NCBI GenBank assembly: GCA_022385805.1
Contig: MU277785.1
Span: forward strand, 1 to 62,949
Source: Pilatotrama ljubarskyi
Taxonomy: Eukaryota > Basidiomycota > Agaricomycetes > Polyporales > Polyporaceae
Reading direction: 5' to 3'
DNA length: 62,949 nt
The position numbers were made by a program, and so were the translations under genes. The notes beneath the pieces are model-generated. The model did not search any database and was not told the origin of the DNA. It was given only the letters and a program-made list of their open reading frames with translations. Position 1 is the stretch's first letter; each line of letters starts with the position of its first letter. Positions 33,961 to 44,625 of this stretch are shown piece by piece.

Positions 33961-36900
33961 ATGGAACCCAGCGTCCTCGTCGCGTCCCATCTCGCCGCCC
34001 TCTTCCCATCCTCGCAACCCATCCCGGTCTATTCGTCCCAGAAAGACATCCTTCATCTCCCCCGGCGAAATGACCCAGGCCACCCCCCAGAACACGCCTC
34101 CTTCTCCTCCCTCTTCCACACACCTCTCACAGGCACCATCCTCCTCCGGGTAACGAACGGCGGCTTCGTGCTCGAGCTTCTCTCCTTGTCTTCTGACATA
34201 CCCCCGCTGCGCTTCGACTTTCCGGCGCCCATCCTGCCTGCGCCCTCGATCATGATGTGGGAATCAGAGGAACTGCACGTCCTCCTCGCCACAAGATTCG
34301 GTTCACTCTACAGGATCGTCATTCCCGTACGCGAAGGCGCGCCACTCTGGTCCCCGCTCCAGAATAGGAGATGGTACCGCGAGCACGTAATCCAAGCAGG
34401 CTGCGTCGAAGGCCTCGTCCAGGTGCAGGGCACGCACTGCGTCCTCATCTCCCTACCCGGCGGTTCTCTCCTGCGCCTGGAGGCAGATGCCCTTGGCAGC
34501 GACACACAAGATGGTAAGCGTATAGCACTCCGCCCTATCTCATTAGCCTTTACGACTCAATGACCTTTGCCGCGCCTCCAGACGTCTGGCGAGAAACAAG
34601 GTCTGATGCGAAGTCCTTCCTTCACTCGATCACCTCGCTGCTGCACTCCGCACCGCCTGGCGCTTCAGATATTATCTCCATCTCGACCCACCCACAGCCG
34701 ACGGACATCGGAAACGTATGGACCCTGTCCAGAGACCGCCATCTCCGCATGTGGACCGCCAGAGGCGGATGCGTCGCTGAGTATGCGCTCCCCTCGACGG
34801 CTCCGGGGCGTGGCATCGCCGCCAGGAACGCGTCCCCATCTCCTGTGAACCCGTCCGTACTTCTCCCGCCAGAGCCGCAGAAATTGATATGCGTGTTCAC
34901 GCCTTCGCACTCCGACGACCCGCACGTCCTAGCGTTCATTCCGACCGAGGGCTCTTTGAGCGCCGGCGGCTTCTTCCAGCTGTTTGTAGTCAGCGGCGAC
35001 GCGCTCAAACCTCTGACAGTCTTTGAGGCTTCAGAGACGAGCGTGCACTGCCACTTACAGGACTTTGCCGTTCTCGACGATACGCTCTACACGCTCTGGG
35101 ACAAGCAAGGTCAGTCCATGGTCGAGGTCAGAGGGCTGGCCTGGGACGCCTCGGAAGACCAAACGACCGGCGGCTGGAGCTCCGCGACATATGCTCAGGA
35201 AGCGGAACTGACTCCGGCGTACCTGGACGAACTGCTGCTCTCTCCTGGCTCGACTGCCGACAAGTTCTTCGAGGCTATCATGCGCCCTGGGATGTTCTCG
35301 CCCGTCACGCTTCAGACCGCCATCACCCAGTACACGGACTCATGCCGCTCTCTTCCTGCTCCTCATCCGCCTCAGCTGCTGGTTTCGTATGCGACTGTCG
35401 GTGAGCAGATCGCGTCCGTCGTCGGCTGCACCGTACAGCGCACTAAGGACCCGAAGACCGGCGCGCCTCTGGACGAGAACTACTGGAACGCGCTCAAGCG
35501 CGACTGGGAGGGCTTCATCGCTCGGTGTCGAGAGATCGAGCGGAATGGTCGGTGGCCTCTGGCCATCGGGCGTGGAAATCCGGACGATGGAGTCCTGATC
35601 ATCGAGCGAGAGCGTATCGCTTCTCTGGCGGGTGAAGACTTACCGCTCCGCCTGCACAGGCAACTGTCGTCTTCAGCTACCATGGACGCCCAATTCGCGC
35701 TTCTGGAGGTACTCTGGACGATGCGTACGAAATTGGGGGCCCGTCTCATGCTATCTCTAGAGGGCAGGCTGAACGAGGTCGTCCACCAGGAAATTGCATT
35801 CTCGTATGCCGATATCATCCAGGATCAGGTGCGGGTATCGGGCTTCCGCGAGCAGGTCGATGAGGGCCTGGAAAGCTGGATCGTTGGTCGTCTGCAGAGC
35901 ATGGGCAAAGTCCAGGAGGGCGCTCGCTTCGTACTCGATATCATCGGCGGCTTTGACAAGGAGGTGAAGAGAGAGGAAGAAGACACGGAGCTCCTGTCGC
36001 GTCCCATCAGCCCTGAGTGGTTGAAGGCCCTCACAGCGTCATATGCCTCCACTTCCGTGCATGCGCGTTACGACATCGCCCTCGCCCTCGTGACGCTCCT
36101 CCTCTTCCTCGCCGACGAGCTGCACGAGTGGGACCAGGGGCTGCTAGCGGAGATTTTCGTCGTGTTTCGCGGGGTCGCGATGCTGCGCTACGTAGCGCGG
36201 CAGCCCGCTGGAGACAACGCGACGCCGTCCGCTCAGGTGGCTCTGTCGGGCGCCCCCGGGGGCGACGAAGACGTCGTCGCGAAACTGCGCAACATGCACG
36301 TTTCCGCTAGCCGGGGCGCCAAGTTCCAGCCGACGTACTCGCTCGTGCACCGGCTGGTGAACATGTACGGCCTTTCGACGGGCCTGCCCGTCTCTGCGCA
36401 CCGTTTCCTCGATGCTACCGGCCTCCTCCAGTCGCTTTCGCCTGCGCATGCGACGAGGCTGGAGGTGCTCTTCTGCGAGCGCCTCCGGCTCCTGGGCTAT
36501 CGCGAAGTTGCAAGGGAGGTCTTGGCATGGCTGCCCCGTACCCCAGGGGTGACGTACGTATTGGGCCGTTTGTGGCTCGACGAAGGACGGTATGACGACG
36601 CAGCCTCCGCGATGGAGACGCTCGCGGGGAGCTTCGGTGAGTGTTCGAGTACACTCGAGCCACAGCGCTGCGGCACTGACACCTCTCTCTTGGCGGCTGC
36701 TTCCCCAGGCCCCCACTCTGCGCTCTCGGCTGACGATCAGGAAGCGTTGGCGGTCGTGCTCCCGGGCCAGAAGCTGTTCCCCGCGCAGTTCGACTTCTAC
36801 CTGCATGTGGCCGATCTGTTCAAGGCGGCGCTCTCGACGTATCACGAGGTGTTCTTCACCCAGCTGGCCCTGGCAGTCGCGCCGCCTGGCTTAGACACGG

Positions 36901-38673
36901 TCTCCTTGTGGCAAGGCGTGATAAAGGGGCTCACCGATCTGGGCCAGTATGAGGATGCGTACACCGCCATGGTATCTGCGCCATATGAGAGACTGTATGT
37001 CTGATATGTTAAGCGGTGGCCGTTCTGTTCGCTTCATGTGCTGATGCCCGTCCTCCAGGAAGCGGGAATGCACGAGTCAGCTGGTGTACCGGATGTGCGA
37101 GGAGAACGCGGTCGACAGGCTTATGGCCCTCAATTTCGCCGGCCTCGCCGATGAGGTGGAGGACGCCCTGGCGTTCAAGGCCCGGAACGCGGACCCCCGC
37201 ATCCGGCCGTTCTACTCGAGGATCCTCTACACGTGGTATGTCTCGAGAGGCGACTATCGCAACGGTGAGTCTGCCGTCCTGGCCTGTCCGGCGTTTCGGT
37301 GGCGTCCGTGCTCAAGGGTAATCTAGCTTCGTTGACGATGTACCAGAGGGCGAGAAAGCTCGCCGCTCTCATGGGCGACCCTGCTGCGTTCCTCGAGCTC
37401 GCCGAGCTGCAACTCGAGGCTTACCTTGTCGCGATGAATTCTCTGGCTCTTGTTGACCCGAAGAACCAGTGGATCACGCTTCCAGTCACAGTCGAGACGG
37501 GGCACGAGGTAGGCGGGCCGCTGTCGGTAAAGAAGTCGTCCTCCTGAACGTCTCCTGCTTCCCCGTAGCCGCGCAAGCGCCGAAGGCTCTCAAAACATAT
37601 CCCGGAGAGCAAGTACGGTCTGGGCAGGCGCGATGCCGAGATGGTCGAACTAAACGACATGCAATATGAGTACGCCCTGCTCTCGGCGCGTCTCGAGCTC
37701 GCGCGCCGCGAACCCACGTTGTTGTCGGCTGGTGGTCAGTTTACTCCGCTTTTGGCTGGTCAGACACTGTTTCACGTCGGGCCTATAGAATTGACCCTTC
37801 CCCCTCCCTCGATCGTGTTGAGGCTGGCCCAATCGAACCGCTTCAATACCGCCATGACGACTGCGCGCAGCCTCGATGTCGACATGTCCGATCTCTTTGG
37901 CTACCTCACCGGCCGCTGCTTACGGCTGTCGAGGGATCCAGACGCAGTCATGTAAGTCCCCCTATTCCTTGCCCTGCCGCCCGTCGCTGAGTACGCTCGT
38001 TACCACATTTCTGCAGGAGCGAGGATACGTCTGATTGGCTTCTTACGGACAAGGTCTCGTCATGGCCGGGGACGCCGGCGGAGAAGGGGTGGAGATACCT
38101 AAGGCAGTCTTTGGAGCGACACGACGGGCCCCAAACGGACTACAGGTATACCAAGGTCGCGCTGGAGACGATCATGGCCTTTGACAGGACATCCCCTCCG
38201 CCCCCATGGCTTATTCATACGCTGGAGGTGAGCCGTTCCATCCGCTATTTCGGGCGCCGTTGGCTGAGTATAATCTGTTCCTGCCAACAGGAGCACCATC
38301 CCGAGTACCTTATCCGCACATGTCTGCGGTTCGAGGTGCTGGAGTCTGCTCTGGACCATACGCTGTCGATGATGCGCAGGGTGAGCCTCTATCTTCCTTC
38401 TTTGTGCTGCGGACGCTTTAGAGCGCGCTTCCGATTGAACTCTGTATTGACGGTATCCTTTTGCTTGCCCAGAGCGACGCACGCCTCACGGACGAGCTGT
38501 CAAAGACGGCCTCGGCGACGTGGCTGCCGTACACCCTTATTGATCAGGTGCTGGTAGCAGCGGAGTCCCAGCCCGACCTGTCGCCTCGAGGGCGTGGCCT
38601 CCTAGGAGATCTGCGCGCGGAGATTGCGAGCCGCATGAAGAGGGTGCAAAAATTCAGCCAGGCCGCCGCGTAG
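33961..38673 (+). CDS. NUP120: nucleoporin Nup120/Nup160, Y-complex of the nuclear pore
   Basis: This is a scaffold protein of the outer-ring Y (Nup84/107) complex. The start at 33961 gives MEPSVLVASHLAALFPSSQP, preferred over an upstream ATG at 33817. The N-terminal beta-propeller is seen in HTPLTGTILLRVTNGGFVLE, PPLRFDFPAPILPAPSIMM, VLISLPGGSLLRLEADALG and WTLSRDRHLRMWTARGGCVA. A long helical domain follows (ALKRDWEGFIARCREIERNG; VARKQP-like helices to MYGLSTGLPVSAHRFLDATG). The C-terminal helical region includes MYQRARKLAALMGDPAAFLE, VELNDMQYEYALLSARLELA and LPPPSIVLRLAQSNRFNTAM, ending EIASRMKRVQKFSQAAA. About ten introns are present, one near 36637-36708 staying open in frame. It is the longest gene in the window. 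Confidence 0.9.
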
Positions 38674-39167
38674 TCGGGGAGGCCATTGGTGACGCGCTTA
38701 CCATAAGCACTTGTATTGCTGCTGTACTATCCTTCGACTCCTTGCTGGCACCGCAGAGTCAAGACGGTGTTTTCATACTCAAGCTCTTGCTACTCTCTGG
38801 GATCCGTACCGCAGCGCTCGGGTTATAGTAGTGAAGCCGCGAAGAACGGATGAGACTCTTCAGTCAGTCACGCTGCTATAACGGTTAAAGCCCTCCGGTC
38901 CCGTGGAGAACGACGTTGTGCTGGTTGAGCACAGTTTCGTGAAGAAGGGCCGTCCTGGGTAGCGTATAGACATGACGGTTTCCATAGCGTTCGAATGGAG
39001 GTGCGATTATTGGAGCGCTATGGCTGGGCGAGACGTCGGCCAGGCGCGTCGGGGAGTCACCGTGGGAAAGTTGACGCACGGCTCGGGTGAAGTCGAAAAG
39101 GCGCGGGCGTCGACCGCAACCTCTTCCTCGTCGTCATCTCATCCGTGCTCACCAGCTCGCGTCCACC
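38674..39167. other. intergenic, promoter of the MLRQ-like gene
   Basis: These 494 bases have no coding features. A TC-rich stretch (CCTCTTCCTCGTCGTCATC) lies just before the start at 39168. Confidence 0.5.
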
Positions 39168-39645
39168 ATGTCTCAGTTCCGCAGGTCGTTCATGAAGCAC
39201 TGGTTTGCCGTCGAGGTGGGTGGGCTAGGAGCTCTCGTACGTGGCAGTGGCAGTTGACCGTGTCCCCTTTGACCTAGGCGATCCCCATGTGAGTCTGATC
39301 GTATACTCCCTTCCCTGCGTGCCCTGGCTCAACGCGCGCAGCTATGCCGTCGTCGGTGTCGTCGTTGCTGGTGGGACCTGGTACCTCGCGCGTCTTGCGC
39401 GGGGCCCGCAAGGTGCGTCTGCGTCCCCCGTGTTATCCCCAGAGTGGACGGGCGCCAACGGCCGGCCGTACAGTCGTCTGGACCAAGTCGAACCCGACTC
39501 CGTGGAACGACATAAAGCCCGACGAGGGCACGAAGCTCCTCACTGTGAACCAGCACTTCGAGAAGAGGTACGCGCGCACACCCCTTTCCTCCCCGAGCAC
39601 GGCACTCACGACGCATCACACAGCTGGGAGCGGCGAAAGCTGTAA
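39168..39645 (+). CDS. small mitochondrial inner-membrane subunit, MLRQ/NDUFA4-like
   Basis: This is a respiratory-chain accessory subunit family (first assigned to complex I, now to cytochrome oxidase in animals). Five exons lie within 478 bases. Exon 1 gives MSQFRRSFMKHWFAVE and exon 2 is only 11 nt (39278-39288). Exon 3 gives the membrane helix YAVVGVVVAGGTWYLARLAR with GPQ, exon 4 reads VVWTKSNPTPWNDIKPDEGT then KLLTVNQHFEK, and exon 5 reads SWERRKL with TAA. The joined protein is about 76 residues, the usual size, with the family signature VVWTK-NPTPWNDIKP. Every join keeps the frame, so the gene looks intact. Confidence 0.9.
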
Positions 39646-39845
39646 GGCGTCGCGCCGCCCTACAGTGTCTGCGTTGCCTGGGGCTGAATATTGATACGCA
39701 TGCATCTTTGTACCGCTTCCGACCGTTGCCGTGTCTAATTCTACTCTCGCTCTGCGTCCCGCCTCGCCAGTCCGAGTCTGTGTATACGTGACGCGTGACC
39801 GGACTGAGATGACATCGATGATCCCGCCCGTCGGCCCGCCCGCTG

Positions 39846-39853
39846 CATAAAAG
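39846..39853 (+). promoter_or_regulatory. TATA-like box of the aldo/keto reductase gene
   Basis: CATAAAAG lies about 80 bases upstream of the ATG at 39930, followed by a CT-rich initiator-like tract. Confidence 0.45.
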
Positions 39854-39929
39854 CGTCGAGCCTTCTCTCTCCAGCTTAAGCTTCGCAGCTCTCACACTCA
39901 GCCTCCGCTGTCTGCTGCAAATATCCGCC

Positions 39930-41376
39930 ATGGTCGTGCCGCTCGGCTCTCCCCAACCTGTCTTCGCACTTCCTCCGATAGACGCTATCCCAGATGGCGA
40001 GGAGGACAAGCCAATCGAGGGGGTCCCGTTGGTACGCCACATCCGTCACTCGTGTTCTCCCAGTCTAGATCGCTGATGTCCTTCAAGAGCGAGATAGGGC
40101 CAATGCGCCTGCCTGAGATCGTCTTCGGAGCTGCGACGTTCTCTAATACCTACAACTCCGACTCGACTATCGCAAGCGACATCCCAGTGCGAACCGTGCG
40201 GCTTGCCCTTAGGTATGTTGCGCTTGGGCATCTACCTTTTCATCGGACCATCTCTCACCGTACATGGAGGTATGGCATTAACGCCTTCGACACGTCTCCG
40301 TACTATGGTCCGTCCGAGATTGTCCTAGGGACCGCCCTGAAGGTCCTCGAGCTCGAGTACCCTCGCTCCTCCTACAGACTGGTGAGACATATCATCCGGC
40401 GGGCATTTATACATCCTCTATGCAACGATTGCTCATCTTTTGCTATAGATGACTAAATGCGGTCGGTACGGATTTAACCAATCCGAGTTCGACTACTCTC
40501 CCGCCACTATTCGGGCCAGCATCAAGCGGAGCCTGGAGCGCCTGCACACCGACTATCTGGACACCGTCTATCTGCACGACGTCGAGTTCGTGTGTACGCC
40601 TGTGGGTCCGTCCTCGGGTAATCACCTGGCCGCACTCTCGGATAAGAGTGCCGAATACGGCGTTGCCGAGGGTCAGGAGGGTAAGATCTGGGGCCCTGGA
40701 GACCAGACGATCCTGAATGCGGTAGCGGAGTTGCGCAGACTGCAAGACGAAGGTGTCGTAAAGCACGTTGGCATAAGCGGTACGTATGGCAGTCCCCGGC
40801 CTGCAGGGTGGCGCACCTTCATGGACTGATTTGAATTGGCGTCATCCGCCACGCTTCTGCGCAGGGTACCCGCTCCCCACGCTGCTCCGCTTGGCGTTGC
40901 TCGTCCTACACACGCCGCCGTTCAAGCCGCTAGACGTGCTCCTGTCGTACTCGCACTCGAATCTGCAGAACTGCACTATCACCGAATTTGCCGAGCAGTT
41001 CCGCGGCCGGGCTAAGATCCCGCAATTGCTCACAGCGTCGCCGCTTAATATGGGCCTTCTCACGCCCAACGTCCCGCCATGGCATCCCGCCACTCCCGAG
41101 ATGCGGGAGGCGGCGCGGCGCGCGACGAAGCTTTGCGAGGACGAGCAATGGGAAGGCGGCCTGCCAAACATCGCGGTCGGGTACGGCTTCCGAAAAGGTG
41201 GCGAGCTTAGCCTGCCAGTCGTGGTTGGGCTCAGCAATCCGCGCGAAGTCCATGAGAGCATGAGGGCCTGGCGGGAAATCAAGGGCGGAAAAGACAAGGA
41301 GAAACGGATCGCGCTCGAGCAGCAGGTCATCGCTCTCTTTGGGGATCGGTTCGGATGGTCCTGGGCTTCTCCTTGA
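39930..41376 (+). CDS. aldo/keto reductase, D-arabinose/L-galactose dehydrogenase type (Ara2-like)
   Basis: These enzymes oxidise aldoses with NAD+, often on the way to erythroascorbate. The start at 39930 gives MVVPLGSPQPVFALPPID. An intron precedes EIGPMRLPEIVFGAATFS, and YGINAFDTSPYYGPSEIVLG holds the catalytic Asp and Tyr. TKCGRYGFNQSEFDYSP supplies the catalytic Lys, and SLERLHTDYLDTVYLHDVEF the His of the tetrad. LRRLQDEGVVKHVGIS follows, then after an intron GYPLPTLLRLALLV, a substrate-barrel part, NIAVGYGFRKG and LPVVVGLSNPREVHESMRAW. The stop is at 41376. All four tetrad residues are visible. The exact sugar is inferred from family resemblance only; erythroascorbate synthesis is possible but unproved. 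Confidence 0.87.
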
Positions 41377-41664
41377 ATCGATTGGCGCAAAGAATCAGGG
41401 GCTCATTAGGATTCTATTACTTGGCTGTATGTGTAGATGAGCGCATTTTGGGCTTCAACAGGAAAGTATTGTCAGACTCAATTCCACGCACGCCGGTTTG
41501 CTCTGTGCCCTCTCTTACGGCACTCAAGTTATAGTCGTCTGGCGGGCCTGTGCGAGACGTTTGCGAATGCCACATGAGCAGAGGTATTGTGGACCTGAGC
41601 GGCAGGTTAGCTGGCGTGTCGTGCGGATTGCAAACGCGTTCCCTGTGACTTCTTGTCCAACAAT

Positions 41665-42031
41665 GGCTACGTGGATGCCGAGAGCTGTCCTATGGTACGC
41701 ATGTGGTATTGGACTTGTGCGCTTTGTAGTTCGCTCATTAGCGCGGGGCCGCGCACGCTAGTGCGCTTCCGCCATCCGCTGGGCTGGTTTCCGGGAATAC
41801 ATCTTCGGCACAAGCATCGAAACCCTCGTTGAGCTCGGGTGGCAGCAAATCCGGATCCCATCCATCGAGATCTTCCGACAATCGTTCGACCTCCCGAACG
41901 CAGCGAGGCTAGTGGGTGGCATATTGACGGGGGAGACGGATCCGCTATTCTCGTAGCATAACAATCCCGACGCTCCGTGTCCGAAGGGATGTACCAGGAC
42001 GGACGGGACATGCCTGCCTTTGCAGACATAG
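41665..42031 (+). pseudogene. truncated cytidine/nucleoside deaminase-family pseudogene
   Basis: A spliced frame reads YVDAESCPM (41668-41694), skips a 67-base GTACGC...CTAG intron (41695-41761), and continues CASAIRWAGFREYIFGTSIE and TLVELGWQQIRIPSIEIFRQ, then LVGGILTGETDPLFS. This is the zinc-binding C-x-x-C half of the fungal deaminase family. The frame is then broken by TAG at 41954-41956, where the family usually has tryptophan, and goes on as HNNPDAPCPKGCTRTDGTCL to TAG at 42029-42031. The upstream exon with the catalytic H-A-E motif is not found in the 280 bases before it. Loss of the active-site half plus the nonsense codon argue for a dead gene. A resequencing error could explain the TAG but not the missing half. 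Confidence 0.7.
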
Positions 42032-42408
42032 GCTACGTAAGTGCTGCGCCCGCTTCAGCAAGTCTCTATACCGGAGTCCGGTTATGCACTTACATGCTCT
42101 CAGGCCCCGAACGGCCCACTGTCGGCAACGGTCATTGGCGGGCAGAATGCTTTGCAGGTCAGCTACGCTGTATGTTCCGCGGAGGAGGAATCACCTCATG
42201 GCAAAACCTCAATCTGCAAGCATACATCCGAGTGGACACAGAGAATGAGAAGGAACCTGTATTACACGTGCCTAGAACGATGAGTGTGTACTGTACAATG
42301 GCATTGAGAGCTTCTCCGCAAAAGCAAAGCAGTCCGAGTGCGAGAACCAAGAGGACCACTCAACCCGACATCCCCGCTGCGACAGCAGCCGCACCGATGG
42401 TGAGGCGA
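42032..42408. other. intergenic between the deaminase remnant and STI1
   Basis: These 377 bases show no conserved coding features; they are probably the 3' region of STI1. Confidence 0.5.
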
Positions 42409-44456
42409 CTACCGTGTCTTGATGATGCCCGCGTTGATGAGCTTCATGATGTTCTGCCGGACGGTCGGGTTCTTCATGTGGTCCTGGAGCGCCGCCGGGT
42501 TCGCCTGCGCTTGTTGCAGGATCGACTGCATGATGGGGTCGCTCATGATTTTCTGCCAATAGCACGTCAGCAACTCTATGCCGAAATAAGATTCAACAGA
42601 TACATACCGCGACCTCGGGATCGCGCATCGCGCGCTGGAGGGTCTCCTCCTCGGACTCGCCCTCGCGCTGGCTGAGGAGCGCCTGCTGGCACTTGACCAT
42701 CTGCTCCTGGATCTCCCTCGTGTGCTTCTTCTCCTCGTCGATCTCCGCCGCCTGCTCAATCGCCTCGATCGCCTTCAGGTAGTCGCGCATCGCGAACAGG
42801 ACGTGGCTCTTGCGGATGTACGCCTTCACGAACTTCGGGTCCACCTTGATCGCCTCCTCCGCGTCCTTGAGCGCCTCGGGCAGCGCGGCGAGCTTCGTGT
42901 ACGCGTTCGCGCGGTTGTTGTACCCGCGCGGGTCCTTCGGGTCGCGCTTGATCGCCTCCGTGTACGCCTTCACCGCGCCCGCAAAGTCGCCCTTCTTGAA
43001 GAGCGCGTTGCCCTCCTCGCGCGCCGCGGCGGCCTTCTCGGGGTCGATGTACGCGAGCCGCGCCTGCTCGGCCTGGTCGCGCTCCGCTTGCCGGAGCTTG
43101 TTGAGGATGTCGGGCGTGCGGTGCTCGGTGAGCGATTTTTGGAAGAACTTGATCGCGGTGGCGAGGTCGCCCTTGCGCTGGTACGCGGAGCCGATGCGAC
43201 CGTACGCCTTGGCGATGAGCTTGAAGTCTGCGTGGATCTGTGCGGATAGCGTCAGCCCAAGGAACTGTGGAACCGAGATGGTGAAAGCGTACCTCGCGTC
43301 CTTGCTCGACGGCCTTTTCGCAAGTCTCTATGCACTTGTCAAACTCGCCCTTCTCGAAATGCGCAGCTGCATTGCGCGGTCAGCCACTCTCCCGGGGTGT
43401 ACCGATGTGGGCAGCTCAACTCACCAGCAAGGTTCGTCAAGTAGGTGATGTCCTTGGGGTAGATGTCCCAAGCCTTCTGGAAGTGCACGATGGCGGTGTC
43501 GAAGTCGCGCGTCTTGTACGCCTCCGCGCCCTTCTTCTTCTCCTCCTCGGCCTCCTTCTTCGCCTCAGCGTCCTCATCAGGCTCCGCCATCTCCACATCC
43601 TCCTCCTGCTTCGGCGGCTCCTCTTTCTTAGGCGGCTGAGCTGACGAAGACGATGCCTCTGACTGCTTCGGCGAACCCGGCTGGTCCGCGCGCTGGACGC
43701 CCGGCGGGAGCTCGTCCGAGCCCTCCTCGCGCGTGAAACCCTGCATGTCGAGGCCCATGAGCGCGCCGAGGACGTCGATCATGCGCGGGTCCGCCTGGAA
43801 CGCGTTCTCGGCGAGCTTCGGGTTCTGCTGGAACGCGCGCAGCTTCTGCGCAAACGCGGGGTCCGCGAGGTGCTTCGCCGTGCGCGGGTTCGCGGCGAGC
43901 TTGGCGAAGAGCTCGGGGTCGCCGAAGAGCTTCCCGAGGCCGATCGCTTCGGCGCCGTCGCCGCGCTCGTCTGCCTCTGCGGAGGGTGTGAGCGCTGTCC
44001 TAGGGGAGGGGAGAAGGCGGTAGGTGGGCGGTACTTACGCTTCGCGTCTACGACCTCTTTGAGGCCTTTCCTCAGCGCGGGGCTGTCCTCGATCTTCAGA
44101 CCGGTCTCGTAGGCCTGGATGGCCTCGTCATATCTCCGCATCCCGTGCAGCGCTGCGCCCTTGCGCGCGTATCCTTTCGACCACGTCGGGTTCACTTTGA
44201 TGCACTATCCAGCGACAGCGTCGCAGCTTGAGCACTCGGATTGTGGCAAATCGCGGGCTCGCACGGCACGCACCTGCTCCGCGTCCTCGAGCGCTGCGGA
44301 CCATTGCCTCTTGCCGGCCTTGGCGGCACTGCGGTTCGACCAGAGGACGAAGTTGTTGGGATCGAGCTCGAGGGCCTTGGAGAACAGCTCGATGGCCTTG
44401 TCGTAGTCCTTTGCCTGGAAGGCCTTGTTGCCCTCCTCCTTCAGCGCGTCGGCCAT
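42409..44456 (-). CDS. STI1: Hsp70-Hsp90 organising co-chaperone Sti1/Hop
   Basis: Sti1 bridges Hsp70 and Hsp90 through TPR domains. The start at 44456 gives MADALKEEGNKAFQAKDYDK, then AIELFSKALELDPNNFVLWS (TPR1), and NPTWSKGYARKGAALHGMRR and YDEAIQAYETGLKIEDSPAL complete the first TPR block. DP1 reads LFGDPELFAKLAANPRTAKH and FQADPRMIDVLGALMG. A charged Pro/Glu/Lys linker follows, then TPR2A (EEKKKGAEAYKTRDFDTAIV, WDIYPKDITYLTNLA) and TPR2B (ALFKKGDFAGAVKAYTEAIK, DPRGYNNRANAYTKLAALPE). DP2 at the end reads KIMSDPIMQSILQQAQANPA then KLINAGIIKTR. The architecture is complete and canonical. A perfect four-unit heat-shock element lies about 150 bases upstream, so heat induction through Hsf1 is expected. 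Confidence 0.96.
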
Positions 44457-44563
44457 GGAACTCGGTCTTGGTAGTTTGGCGATTTAGAGGAAAGTAAAGA
44501 AAGATAGCAGTAAGATGCGTGTGCAGCAAGTCGGGAGGGTGCGCGGACGCGGGACCGTGGACT

Positions 44564-44570
44564 TTTATCA
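44564..44570 (-). promoter_or_regulatory. TATA-like element of STI1
   Basis: On the minus strand the sequence around here reads GATAAAAG, about 110 bases upstream of the ATG and between the heat-shock element and the gene, the usual order for a heat-inducible promoter. Confidence 0.45.
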
Positions 44571-44607
44571 TGGCTTGAGCGGGCGGGCGAGCTGGGGATA
44601 TGGCCAG

Positions 44608-44625
44608 GAACCTTCGAGAACCTTC
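44608..44625 (-). promoter_or_regulatory. heat-shock element, four perfect units
   Basis: GAACCTTCGAGAACCTTC consists of four perfect inverted pentamer cores, GAA-nn-TTC-nn-GAA-nn-TTC. It lies 152-169 bases upstream of the STI1 start codon. Trimeric Hsf1 binds at least three such units, so this is a strong predicted site. Confidence 0.88.
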
